Shown here in pieces: positions 45,243 to 54,072 of a DNA stretch of 64,000 nucleotides. Made by a program: the position numbers and the translations under genes. The notes below the pieces were generated by a model. The model saw only the letters and a program-made list of their open reading frames with translations, did not search any database and was not told where the DNA came from. This stretch comes from Deltaproteobacteria bacterium (lineage in GTDB: Bacteria; Myxococcota_A; Polyangia; Haliangiales; Haliangiaceae). The stretch's first letter is position 1. Each line of letters starts with the position of its first letter. The stretch spans positions 399,348 through 463,347 of the forward strand of contig JAHDIH010000004.1 of assembly GCA_020630875.1 (NCBI GenBank), written 5' to 3'.

Positions 45243-47918
45243 CTAATTTTCCAACAATTCTTTTTCTAGTTTCTGGAATATGGTTACCAGACCAAAGTTT
45301 TCTTCGATATAGTCTTTGTTAGCGACTGCCGTTTTGTCATAGCTTGAAAATGAGGTTCCCAGTGTTTTCAAAATTCTTTCCACAGCTTCATCTTCGCTTT
45401 GTACGAACCACTCTTCTGGATAGAACTGCCGTGCTCCTTCCCAGTCCCAGACCACCGGTAAAGCTCCTGAACTTGCCCCTTCTGCCACTGAGTAATGAAA
45501 CGTTTCAAAATTACTCGGAGACAAAATTGCTCCAACATCTCGATACCATTGCGACAAGGGACCATGCTCGCTAAATATCACGCCATCTCTTAGTAACTCT
45601 TCATTGCGAATTCTTTCGAATTGCTTTTCGTAAAGCACCAATTCTTTTTCATGCGTTTTCATCCAAGGAATGTCTTTGGGAAGTTTCCCCTTAACTATCA
45701 GTCGAAATTCTCGATCTTCCTTCCTTAATTTTTCAACTACATTTAAAGCCCTATCGATACGCTTATGGAGGTAAGGAACAACACCAACTATCGCGATTTG
45801 TTTCGATGCTACTTGATTTTTGGGGTGCCAGAAATTATTTGTATTTACAAAATTCGGAATCGTCACCAATCGGTGGCTTTTCCAGTTAAATTTTTCCTGA
45901 GCAAGCTCGCGCATGTGATCGGCTACGAAAATCACCGACTTAACTCGAGACATATCCATCAGAGGTGGAAACTGCTGGGCTTGTTTGATTACTTCTTGTT
46001 GATGGATTCGCACAACTAACTTCGTAGAAGCGTCGATGTGGTTAGTATACCAAACGGCGCTGGCCAAAGCCCACTCACAAAAAACGTAATCTGCCCACTT
46101 AGCGAGCGCTTTACTCCTCTCTAGTGAGTAAGGTGCACGCCATGTCCATTCATCGATGCGGACTGTATGCCCTTGTCGTACGAGATAGGATGCAAATTCG
46201 TGGATAAATTTTAGTGCATGCCCAGCTAAGACAATCTTTTTTCCTTTACGCTTACTTAACCCATGACCTATGTGATTCTTTGTAAAAGTTTCTCTCAGAA
46301 CAGAGAACTTATGTTTTTCTAACTGTTGCTGCTGGTGCGCAGTTGGCACTGAAATGGGAGAATCTAAAAATGACTCGATCGCTTCAGGTGCTTGTTCAAG
46401 GAAGTCAATCATCAGCGGATAATCTGCCCCTAATAGAGCTTCGTTAGTTTCACTTCTGGTAACCAATGGTGGGGTACCAACAGCTAAACATTCTAGAAGC
46501 TTTGTACTTAGTTCCAAAGTATTTTTTTCGAGTAGTGGGTCTCTATAACACCAAGCCAAGTCGGCAGTTCTAACATTCTCCAAGACTTCATCACGTGGAA
46601 GTCCTTTGTGCCATTTTATCCAATCACTTCTGAGAGCCTCTCGTGCCATATGCAAAAATCCCGGTACTTCTTTGGAATTGTGAATCTTATCGCCAATGAT
46701 ATGCACCTCATACTTGGAAGTCTTCGCGAAATCAATTAGCTCAAGAACTCCCCACTTAGGAGCAACTTTCCCAGCATAAACGATCTTGAGAGCGGTTGAT
46801 GCATTCGCTTTCTTCAATTCAAAGAACTCATCTGGTAACGAAGGCGGAAGGCTGACCATCATTTTTTGGGGAACACCGAAGTTTTTGGCGAGGTACGCTT
46901 CAATAGCTGGAGTTTGTACAGCAAAGCTATCAGCATTGACTATCATTTCGGGAAAAACAGCTAAAGCATCACTTTTTGGCTTAACCTTATTTGTTTCAAG
47001 ATCGTATCCGTAAAAATCTGTGACATAGGCACAAACACGTTTATGAAACGCTTTTTTACTTGAGAACAGGTAGCAGGCGTTGAGTCCTCTCACCACAATT
47101 TTGGAATATCCACCGTGCAATTGATCCAACGCTTCCGCTGCAATAGCCGCAGAGCTTGCCTCGAGTTTTTTTTCCCTAAATTGGGAAGGCTCGACGAGCA
47201 TAATCTCTTCGAATCGACGAAGCCTCGCAATCAAATGTTCTCTTTCTATATTTTTTTTCAACAGAAGATGAACTTGAAATCCGGACTTAGCTAGTACCTC
47301 AGCAACAGAAGCGCACCAGATCGATGATCCATCAATAATGTTCATGTCGACATCAGCAAAAAGCAGAACTCTTGGGATATCGTTTTCAATAAGCGCCTTC
47401 AAACCAATGGTTTCTTGATAGGCATTCCTGAAGTTGTTCAATATTGACGAATCGAAACCACGGATGCGTCTACGAAGTTTTCCTCGATTTTTACGACTTA
47501 TTCTTTTTAGAAGCGTTCGCGCGCGGGAGATATTGCGTGCATCGATGTGCATATTTATTAGGGTAACGATTGCTCGTTGATCTTTTATCACTCCGATATT
47601 TGTTTCCCCAAACTGTATTGCGAGTTCTGGTGACACTTGTTGGAAAGCTCTGAGGCTGCCGACAAATAGATTCCTAGCATCAACCCTCCACAAAAACTTA
47701 CTATGCAATATTAGAATGACCTTTTGAAGTTCATCAGCAAATTCTAAGTCCGGCTCAAACTCAAGTACTTTTTCTTTCACCTTAGCTATCGAAGTGGGAC
47801 GGACGGAAGCTTGTTCGACCAAACCTAACAAGCGGTGGTCGACTAACGGGACAGGAAGTCGCCTTTTCGATACCTTTACTTTCCTAATCTTCTTCGCGAA
47901 AAATCTCACTACTGACAT
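45243..47918 (-). CDS. Tandem GT4-type glycosyltransferase protein (two modules)
   Basis: 891 residues. After a helical N-terminus (about 1-185) come two GT-B glycosyltransferase modules. The first (about 188-555) has VLLFADVDMN, ALKIVYAGKVAPKWGVLELI near 378 and the donor-site region LSTKLLECLAVGTPPLVT near 470. The second (about 570-885) has IVLAGHALKFIHEFASYLV, IAIVGVVPYLHKRIDRALNV near 705 and FETFHYSVAEGASSGALPVV near 825, with the E-x7-E arrangement. Two modules in one chain suggest two successive sugar additions or a polymer-forming enzyme. No membrane segment is seen. Which sugars are used is unknown. Confidence 0.85.
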   Translation of the reverse strand: MSVVRFFAKKIRKVKVSKRRLPVPLVDHRLLGLVEQASVRPTSIAKVKEKVLEFEPDLEFADELQKVILILHSKFLWRVDARNLFVGSLRAFQQVSPELAIQFGETNIGVIKDQRAIVTLINMHIDARNISRARTLLKRISRKNRGKLRRRIRGFDSSILNNFRNAYQETIGLKALIENDIPRVLLFADVDMNIIDGSSIWCASVAEVLAKSGFQVHLLLKKNIEREHLIARLRRFEEIMLVEPSQFREKKLEASSAAIAAEALDQLHGGYSKIVVRGLNACYLFSSKKAFHKRVCAYVTDFYGYDLETNKVKPKSDALAVFPEMIVNADSFAVQTPAIEAYLAKNFGVPQKMMVSLPPSLPDEFFELKKANASTALKIVYAGKVAPKWGVLELIDFAKTSKYEVHIIGDKIHNSKEVPGFLHMAREALRSDWIKWHKGLPRDEVLENVRTADLAWCYRDPLLEKNTLELSTKLLECLAVGTPPLVTRSETNEALLGADYPLMIDFLEQAPEAIESFLDSPISVPTAHQQQQLEKHKFSVLRETFTKNHIGHGLSKRKGKKIVLAGHALKFIHEFASYLVRQGHTVRIDEWTWRAPYSLERSKALAKWADYVFCEWALASAVWYTNHIDASTKLVVRIHQQEVIKQAQQFPPLMDMSRVKSVIFVADHMRELAQEKFNWKSHRLVTIPNFVNTNNFWHPKNQVASKQIAIVGVVPYLHKRIDRALNVVEKLRKEDREFRLIVKGKLPKDIPWMKTHEKELVLYEKQFERIRNEELLRDGVIFSEHGPLSQWYRDVGAILSPSNFETFHYSVAEGASSGALPVVWDWEGARQFYPEEWFVQSEDEAVERILKTLGTSFSSYDKTAVANKDYIEENFGLVTIFQKLEKELLEN

Positions 47919-48061
47919 TAATCTCTATCCTGGACCTTTCAAACCCTAATTCGAACTAAAATTTAGGGTTACTATACACAACTCAACAGACCCAACATCA
48001 AATTTTGTCGCAAAGGTTTCGTAAAGCAGAAAGAGTTGAATAACTGTGATAGTTTTGCATC

Positions 48062-49573
48062 TTGAAAAGTCAACTATCGATATCCAGGCAACTCCTAAAA
48101 TTATGGTCGCAAGGCTTGGACCAAGACGCGTTGGAATTAGTATTGGACAATGCGGACGAAAGCTGGCTCAGTTTATTGGCTGAATATAGATGTGGTGAAC
48201 GCAGAAGTCTGCTCTCAAGACTACCGCAAAAGAGACACGGAAAGCTTTTAGAGCGCCACATACTCAGACAATTGAAAATAGCTGAGCGAGGCATAGATCT
48301 GTACAGTAGTGGACTACCAATACTACCATCATTGAGTTCGAAGGTAGCTTACATCGCAAGCCAGTCCTTTCCATATCATAGTAGCGGATATGCAATAAGA
48401 ACTCATGCAATCGTCAGTGCCCTGAATAAGGTCGGAGTGGACATTGAAGTATTCACAAGATTTGGATATCCAAATTCTAGACGAGACTATCTGAATAAAA
48501 GGCTTGCGAGTGACACCCACCAAATTGAGGGAATTCGTTATCATTTCAAACCAGCAAGAAAGTTTTTCAGCTGGCACTACAAAATTCAGAAACACCACAA
48601 TCAGGCGGCTCAAGTACTTTACAAGCAATTGGCACGTTTCAAACCAAGATTAATTCATGCCGCAACAAATTTTAGTACTGGTTTAGTTGGAGGCGCGGTC
48701 GCAAAATCTCTAAACGTCCCTTTCATCTACGAGATGCGAGGATTGTGGCATTTGACAAAAACGGCTCAAGTCCCAAATTACTTAGACTCTGATCACTATA
48801 GAATGATTGATAAGCTAGAAATTCAAGCTGCAGAAAGTGCCGACCACGTTTTCACAATATCTGATGCACTCAGAGAGTACGTAATAAAAAGGGGAATCGA
48901 TGCTGGAAAAGTATCTGTCCTGCCAAACGCAGCTCCAAGAATGTATCGGGATACTCAATCCTTACCTGATTGCCGTAAATGCCAGGAGATAAAGAAACGA
49001 TCAAGTAAAATAGTGGGATACGTTGGCTCATTAAAAAGTTACGAAGGCTTGGATTTACTTATCCGAGCTGTCGCTATCATCAATCGAAGAGGTGGCAACA
49101 TAGGGGTAGTCATCGTTGGAGATGGCCCAGAAAAGAAGTTCCTAGAAAATCTTTCCATGACAGAAAAGGTAAACGACGTCGTTCATTTTGTCGGCAGAGT
49201 ATCACCTGCTGATGTACCCAAATATTACAATCTGCTTGATCTCGTCGTAATTCCTCGCAAAGCATCCCCCGTAAGTGAAATGATTCCTCCTTTGAAACCA
49301 TTCGACGCTATGGCGGCAAACAAGTGCGTTTTGGTGTCAAGTGCTAGAGCACTTGCAGAGTGTGTTGAAAATAACACTACAGGCATCGTGTTTGAAAAAG
49401 ACAATCTCGATGATTTGGTAAAGGCTCTAACCAATATTCTGGGTGACGATATCTTGAGACAAACAATCGCCGATAATGGACTCAGTTGGTCGCAGGAGCA
49501 CAGAAGTTGGGAAATTAATGCAAAATACATCAAGAAAACTTACCGTGAACTCACTTCACAGCAATTGCGGTGA
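48062..49573 (+). CDS. GT4-family glycosyltransferase
   Basis: 503 residues read from TTG 48062, because no in-frame ATG gives a complete N-terminus; this start is not certain. After about 80 residues comes a GT-B fold: ASQSFPYHSSGYAIRTHAIV near 96 (acceptor domain) and KIVGYVGSLKSYEGLDLLIR near 318 with VVIVGDGPEKKFLENL near 350 and PLKPFDAMAANKCVLVSSA near 410 (donor domain). GT4 enzymes add sugars to lipid-linked or protein-linked glycans in the cytoplasm. The TGA overlaps the ABC-transporter permease GTG (GTGA), so it belongs to that operon. Confidence 0.88.
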   Translation: MKSQLSISRQLLKLWSQGLDQDALELVLDNADESWLSLLAEYRCGERRSLLSRLPQKRHGKLLERHILRQLKIAERGIDLYSSGLPILPSLSSKVAYIASQSFPYHSSGYAIRTHAIVSALNKVGVDIEVFTRFGYPNSRRDYLNKRLASDTHQIEGIRYHFKPARKFFSWHYKIQKHHNQAAQVLYKQLARFKPRLIHAATNFSTGLVGGAVAKSLNVPFIYEMRGLWHLTKTAQVPNYLDSDHYRMIDKLEIQAAESADHVFTISDALREYVIKRGIDAGKVSVLPNAAPRMYRDTQSLPDCRKCQEIKKRSSKIVGYVGSLKSYEGLDLLIRAVAIINRRGGNIGVVIVGDGPEKKFLENLSMTEKVNDVVHFVGRVSPADVPKYYNLLDLVVIPRKASPVSEMIPPLKPFDAMAANKCVLVSSARALAECVENNTTGIVFEKDNLDDLVKALTNILGDDILRQTIADNGLSWSQEHRSWEINAKYIKKTYRELTSQQLR

Positions 49574-50433
49574 CGTCCTCTAGATTATGTGTGAAATCAA
49601 TACTAAACAACAGTATGGCACGTCTGCGTGAGGTAAACCCGAAGCAGGGAATGATAGGAGGGTTCATAACCTTCCATAAGAACATTTGGCGAAAACGTTC
49701 TCTTGTGTCCAGGATGGTAAGCCGTGATGTCCGCCTTCAGTACAGAGACTCTGCTCTGGGATACTTCTGGTCACTACTAGAACCGTTGCTCCTCTCTTTC
49801 ATCTATGTGATTCTATATTTGATAATCTCTGAGCGTGAAATCGGGCCAGAGTATCCCTTGTTAGTAGTTATTGGCGTTATTCTTTGGTCATTTTTTTCAA
49901 GATCCCTGACCTCTTCAGTGACTTGCCTGACTGGCAATTCAGGAATGATCAAACAGGTGTATTTCCCAAGAGAAGTTTTTTCTGTTTCAACTGGCTGCTC
50001 GCAACTAGTGATGAACGGACTAAGTCTTCTAGTTGCGGTACCGTATATGATTTGGTTGGGATTGCCACCGACGTGGAATATTCTATTAGTTTTTCCCGCA
50101 CTCATTCTTACGTTGTTCTTTTCTCTTGGACTAGGACTTCTGTTCGCTTCAGCCAACGTCGTGAGTAGAGATATTCAACATCTTTTCAAATTTGTTACCA
50201 GGGCTGGTATGTATGTTTCTCCCGTACTTTGGACTGTCGACAGAAGTCCAGAGTCTCCGTTGCTGTACAATCCTATGGCAACTGTGATGTCTCTGGTGCG
50301 TTCCGCGGTAACGGGGACCGTTCAAATTCAAACAAGATTCATTTTCTCGGCAGTAGTGATCACTTTCATTCTCTACTTTCTAGGTGTCAGCCGCTTCCGT
50401 CTAAAAGAAGCAGAAGCCGTAAAAAAACTATGA
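49570..50433 (+). CDS. wzm: ABC-2 type polysaccharide export permease
   Basis: 287 residues from GTG 49570, which overlaps the preceding TGA. Six hydrophobic segments fit the Wzm/TagG topology. The amphipathic N-terminal section with FHKNIWRKRSLVSRMVSRDV and ALGYFWSLLEPLLLSFIYVI is characteristic of the ABC-2 exporters of O-antigen, capsule or teichoic-type polymers. It works with the ATPase encoded next, whose ATG overlaps this gene's TGA (ATGA). ATG 49615 is a weaker alternative start. Export across the inner membrane of a complete lipid-linked polymer is the expected function. Confidence 0.92.
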   Translation: MTSSRLCVKSILNNSMARLREVNPKQGMIGGFITFHKNIWRKRSLVSRMVSRDVRLQYRDSALGYFWSLLEPLLLSFIYVILYLIISEREIGPEYPLLVVIGVILWSFFSRSLTSSVTCLTGNSGMIKQVYFPREVFSVSTGCSQLVMNGLSLLVAVPYMIWLGLPPTWNILLVFPALILTLFFSLGLGLLFASANVVSRDIQHLFKFVTRAGMYVSPVLWTVDRSPESPLLYNPMATVMSLVRSAVTGTVQIQTRFIFSAVVITFILYFLGVSRFRLKEAEAVKKL

Positions 50434-51188
50434 CCACAACGATTTCGATTAACAAGGCTACTGTTAGTTTTCCTCGGCGAAAAATATCCATGACACCGGT
50501 CCATCGTTCCATCATGAAACTCCTTGGCAAAGATCCCAAAGACAAAGGAGACTATATTGCTCTCTCAGATGTCTCGCTAGACGTATCCGCTGGCGAAGTC
50601 GTCGGCTTGCTTGGCCGTAATGGAGCAGGAAAGAGTACGCTTTTGCGAGTAATAGCTGGCATCTATCGCCCCGACAGGGGGACTGCCATGGTCTCCGGCA
50701 ATGTTCTTCTTCTTGCGGGGCTATCTGTGGGTTTCAATGTGAACCTCACAGGAAGAGAAAATGCATACCTGTACGGAAGTATTCTTGGAATTGCTCATGA
50801 AGCGATTGCAGAGTCTCTTCCTGAGATAATTGATTTTTCCGGGCTAGGAAACTTCTTTGATGAACCTCTACGTACCTATTCTAGCGGAATGCGAGCGAGG
50901 CTAGGATTTTCTGTGGCTTCGACGATGAGTCCCGATATCTTGCTTATCGATGAAGTTTTTGCAGTTGGCGACGCCGAATTCAAAGAGAAATCTCAGGCTC
51001 GAATCAAGTCGATCCTCAAAGATACAAAGACAGTAATAGTAACATCTCACAACATGCGATTAATGCGAGAGGTCTGTCAACGAGCGCTTGTGTTAGAAAA
51101 TGGAGAAGTTGTCGCTCAGGGGGAGATCAACGAAATGATCGAACACTATTCTAAGCATGTCATCACTAAGCCGAGACTGAACCGTTAA
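50430..51188 (+). CDS. wzt: ABC transporter ATP-binding protein for polysaccharide export
   Basis: 252 residues from ATG 50430 (ATGA overlap with the permease). The frame is open upstream to 50229 but that lies within the permease gene. Walker A is GLLGRNGAGKST near 67, the signature is YSSGMRARLGFS near 152, Walker B is ILLIDEVFAVGD near 172, and an H-loop follows (VTSHNMRLM). It pairs with the permease as a Wzm/Wzt exporter. There is no C-terminal carbohydrate-binding domain: the chain stops soon after the nucleotide-binding fold, so it is of the short type that does not read a terminal cap. It is convergent with and overlaps the epimerase gene by 23 bases. Confidence 0.92.
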   Translation: MTTTISINKATVSFPRRKISMTPVHRSIMKLLGKDPKDKGDYIALSDVSLDVSAGEVVGLLGRNGAGKSTLLRVIAGIYRPDRGTAMVSGNVLLLAGLSVGFNVNLTGRENAYLYGSILGIAHEAIAESLPEIIDFSGLGNFFDEPLRTYSSGMRARLGFSVASTMSPDILLIDEVFAVGDAEFKEKSQARIKSILKDTKTVIVTSHNMRLMREVCQRALVLENGEVVAQGEINEMIEHYSKHVITKPRLNR

Positions 51189-52152
51189 CCCACTGCCAAT
51201 ACTTTTCTAGCCCGTCATCAATTGGTGTTGTTGGCATATAGTCTAGGTCACGCTTTGCGTTGGTGATGTCTGCGAAGGTAATTGGTACGTCACCAGGTTG
51301 CATTGGCATTTTTTTGATAATGGCCTGCTTCCCCATTACTTTTTCAATTTTTTCGATGAGCTCTTTAAGCCCGGTAGTTTGGGTACCGCCAAGGTTGTAA
51401 GTATTGAAACTTCCTGGTCTCACTCTTTCGGCACTCGCCACGGTTCCCGCTACAATGTCATCAATGTACGTATAGTCTCGTCTGCTTGATCCATCTCCAA
51501 ACATAGTAAGAGGTTGCCCTGCTTCTATCCACCGAAAGAATTTATTGATGGCCATGTCGGGTCTTTGCCGAGGACCGTAGACGGTAAAGAAACGAAGATT
51601 TGAAATCCCAATACCAAAGAGGTCACGATAAGACGAACAAATTAGTTCGGCACTACGTTTCGTCGCAGCATAGGGGGAGGCAGGTGTTAAACACGGGTCG
51701 TCCTCTCTGAACGCTTGGACGTCTCCCAACGCTCCGCTCGTTCCTTTTGATCCGTACACAGAGGAAGAGGAAGCGCAGGCTAGTCTTTTGACCCCATTCT
51801 TCCGCATTGCTTCAAGAATATTGGTTGTCCCCCGTAAATTTGTTGAGATGTAGCGCGATGGATCGGTGAGTGAAGGGCGAACTCCCGCAAGCGCCGCTAG
51901 GTGAATAACGACGTCAACGTCCGATGATATAATCGATTCCATCGCAGTAGCATCTGTAATGTCTGCCGTGTGAAATTGGTAAGAGTCACCGATTGATTCC
52001 TGAACTTGTTGATGATTCTTCTTTTTTATCTCAGCTGAATACAGAAAGTCATCAAAGCTATCGATCCCTGTAACTTTATGTCCACGTCGTGAAAGCTCTA
52101 TTGCGGTATGCGAACCAATAAATCCTGCGGTACCGGTTACGACAATATGCAT
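51166..52152 (-). CDS. NAD-dependent nucleotide-sugar epimerase (UDP-glucuronate 4-epimerase-like)
   Basis: 328 residues, extended SDR family. The NAD loop is VTGTAGFIGSHTA at 5-17, the catalytic Ser and Tyr-x3-Lys are in SSSSVYGSKG and SPYAATKRSAE near 160, and the substrate part contains RFFTVYGPRQRPDMAINKF near 190. The pattern RQRPDMA is typical of UDP-glucuronate or CDP/UDP-sugar 4-epimerases in capsule loci. Converts one nucleotide sugar into its C4 epimer for the surface glycan. It ends inside the wzt gene on the other strand. It precedes the DsbA-like gene on the other side of a 14-base gap. Exact substrate is not certain. Confidence 0.9.
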   Translation of the reverse strand: MHIVVTGTAGFIGSHTAIELSRRGHKVTGIDSFDDFLYSAEIKKKNHQQVQESIGDSYQFHTADITDATAMESIISSDVDVVIHLAALAGVRPSLTDPSRYISTNLRGTTNILEAMRKNGVKRLACASSSSVYGSKGTSGALGDVQAFREDDPCLTPASPYAATKRSAELICSSYRDLFGIGISNLRFFTVYGPRQRPDMAINKFFRWIEAGQPLTMFGDGSSRRDYTYIDDIVAGTVASAERVRPGSFNTYNLGGTQTTGLKELIEKIEKVMGKQAIIKKMPMQPGDVPITFADITNAKRDLDYMPTTPIDDGLEKYWQWVNGSVSA

Positions 52153-52166
52153 GGTTTAAGAGTACG

Positions 52167-52922
52167 CTATTCCTGCTCTTGACTCAGCAATTGATGGCGA
52201 TTTTCCGAATCACCTTGCGAGGCTATGATCTCATTGGCACGTTTTAACTCTTCTTCCACGATCTCTTTCAACGAATCGTAGGGAACCGCTCCTTCCACTT
52301 TATTCCCGTTAATTAGAAACGAAGGAGTAGCCCTGATCCCCGCATTAGCCAATGCCTTATGGTCTGCCCGCACCAAGCCAGCGCAAGAGGTGAGATTGTT
52401 TTCGTAGGTCGTCATGTCTAGTCCAACCGCAGCGGCGATACTGCGAAGGTGCTGTGGATCCAAGTTCTGCTGCCTAAATCCCTTATCCCAAATGGCGTCA
52501 AACATCTCTGTGTATTTGCCTTGTCGGTCCGCAGCACATGCTGCTTTTGCTGGAGCCTCCGCGATCTTCGGATGCACTAGGTACTGCATGAACACAACTC
52601 TCACGTCGTTGGGATACTCTTTAACGATTTGCCGTAAGCTATCTCGCACCTCGTAGCAATACCCGCACGCAAACTCAAAAGCCTTGATAATTGTGACCTT
52701 AGGATTAGAGGCCCCCCATGATGGTTTTCCGTTCGTGGCGACGTATTGTCGTTTCGCTGGCGCGCCCGACAAGTTTTGCAAAAGTTTCTCGATAAATTGC
52801 AATCGAACGTTAACATCTCTGGTGAGTTCCTTTTGCGCCGCAAGCTCTGTTTCCACTGCGTTGAGACGCCCGCCATAACAGCTGGTAAGCACTAGAAGAA
52901 ATACTGTCAAAAAGACTCGCAT
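52167..52922 (-). CDS. DsbA-family thiol-disulfide oxidoreductase lipoprotein (paralogue)
   Basis: 251 residues from ATG 52922, giving MRVFLTVFLLVLTSC (Cys15). As in the protein at 7231-8067, a helical segment (VETELAAQKELTRDVNVRLQ) leads to a DsbA-like domain with the active site CGYC in FEFACGYCYEVRDSL near 90 and the cis-Pro loop RATPSFLINGNKV near 208. It would form or exchange disulfides in the periplasm, held at a membrane. It lies after the epimerase in the same direction but is separated from other envelope genes by 167 bases upstream. CGYC differs from CPAC, so its redox potential may differ. A partner DsbB-like protein is not in view. Confidence 0.9.
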   Translation of the reverse strand: MRVFLTVFLLVLTSCYGGRLNAVETELAAQKELTRDVNVRLQFIEKLLQNLSGAPAKRQYVATNGKPSWGASNPKVTIIKAFEFACGYCYEVRDSLRQIVKEYPNDVRVVFMQYLVHPKIAEAPAKAACAADRQGKYTEMFDAIWDKGFRQQNLDPQHLRSIAAAVGLDMTTYENNLTSCAGLVRADHKALANAGIRATPSFLINGNKVEGAVPYDSLKEIVEEELKRANEIIASQGDSENRHQLLSQEQE

Positions 52923-53089
52923 AGGCTCTCGTACCATGTTTTTGAGTACTCAAAGACGAATATGTACAAAAATACATTGCCCAGGCAACCGACCTGGTGA
53001 AAGCAGCGTCTTATTGCTGTATCCCCTCTCTTTGGTCACCACTCGCGCAATGCAGTGGTGGCCATTCGTTTTCGAAAAGAAACGGTAAA

Positions 53090-53974
53090 CTATTGATCTA
53101 CGCACGAGAACAAGTTGGCACCTGTTGCTGGATAGCGATAAAATCCGGCAAAACACATCTCGCTCTCTGAGCTATCTCCGAAGAACACCCTTCGCCCCGA
53201 CTGGTTGATATAAGAACAGGATACTTGAATACGATCGCCAGCCTTTACATCCCACGTTTCGATATAGCTTTTTTGTTCATAGAAACTAAAAGGTTGGTCA
53301 AAGCTAGCAATAGATTGGCCGTCTCGAGAAAGCTCGATTCCCATGCGAGTACCCCATTGGTGCATGTGTGGCCACAAAGCGACAATGGTTGTATCTTCGG
53401 GAGCATTGCAACCGCCGGATACTGTTTGCTCGGTATTGCCGCTGGACAAGGAGATGTTCTGAGTTCCTGCGAAAATCATTTCCGCCTCATGTTGGACTTC
53501 GCTTGCCTCAGCAAGAACCACCTCGATTGCCGAACGACCTTTTAGCTCTGTATCGCTAGTGTTGAAGAGATGGATATTGAGGTTAAGCTGCGTCCCGGCA
53601 GGGATTTTTACTGCAACTCCAGCTGGAAACTCCATATCGTTGGTCCCAACGCCAGAAGAGAAAAGCATGTTGTGTCCCAACGCAGCGGCGTCACATGGGT
53701 AATCGCCATCAGGTCCCATTTGGGTAGCGGACCGAGTCAGCACAGTATGGTGGGTACCTTCGGAAGCGTTGACAATAAATTTGGAAATATAAGTATCTTC
53801 GGACAAGGTCCAGCGCGCGCATCGATAGGTTTCAGACCCAGGCGCCAGCGTCCAATTAGCCCCAAGCAGTTCGACGCCCTCGTCAATAGATGATGCATCT
53901 GGTGGACTTGGATCATCGGTGCTTTGCGTGCACGAAACCAACAACAATGCGAACGTAGCGATCCAACAATTCAT
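53090..53974 (-). CDS. PHM/DBH-like copper monooxygenase lipoprotein
   Basis: 294 residues from ATG 53974, giving MNCWIATFALLLVSC (Cys15); the frame is open to 54016. The copper-site residues of peptidylglycine hydroxylating monooxygenase are all represented: the His pair GTHHTVL near 74 and a His in LNIHLFN near 134 (CuH), and PHMHQWGTRM near 202 with SESEMCF near 272 (CuM). Known members use ascorbate and O2 to hydroxylate; bacterial relatives are of unknown substrate. Short for a full two-domain PHM, but both metal sites can be placed. Exported to the outer surface by its lipid anchor. Confidence 0.88.
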   Translation of the reverse strand: MNCWIATFALLLVSCTQSTDDPSPPDASSIDEGVELLGANWTLAPGSETYRCARWTLSEDTYISKFIVNASEGTHHTVLTRSATQMGPDGDYPCDAAALGHNMLFSSGVGTNDMEFPAGVAVKIPAGTQLNLNIHLFNTSDTELKGRSAIEVVLAEASEVQHEAEMIFAGTQNISLSSGNTEQTVSGGCNAPEDTTIVALWPHMHQWGTRMGIELSRDGQSIASFDQPFSFYEQKSYIETWDVKAGDRIQVSCSYINQSGRRVFFGDSSESEMCFAGFYRYPATGANLFSCVDQ

Positions 53975-54072
53975 TGGGCAAGCGTACGCGATCCCAAACC
54001 TCAGCGCTATCCACACCGAACGACATCACAAAAATTGCCTAAGTGGTCACACTCATTGGTAGTCTGAATTTA

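Noticed and set aside
50229..50429. N-terminal extension of the wzt gene
   Set aside because: This stretch is coding for the permease in another frame; ATG 50430 overlaps the permease stop as expected.
52981..53060. Several short inverted repeats between the DsbA-like and copper-protein genes as a small RNA or terminator
   Set aside because: CCAGG/CCTGG and CACCACT/AGTGGTG can pair, but there is no T-run, no clear promoter and no recognised RNA family.
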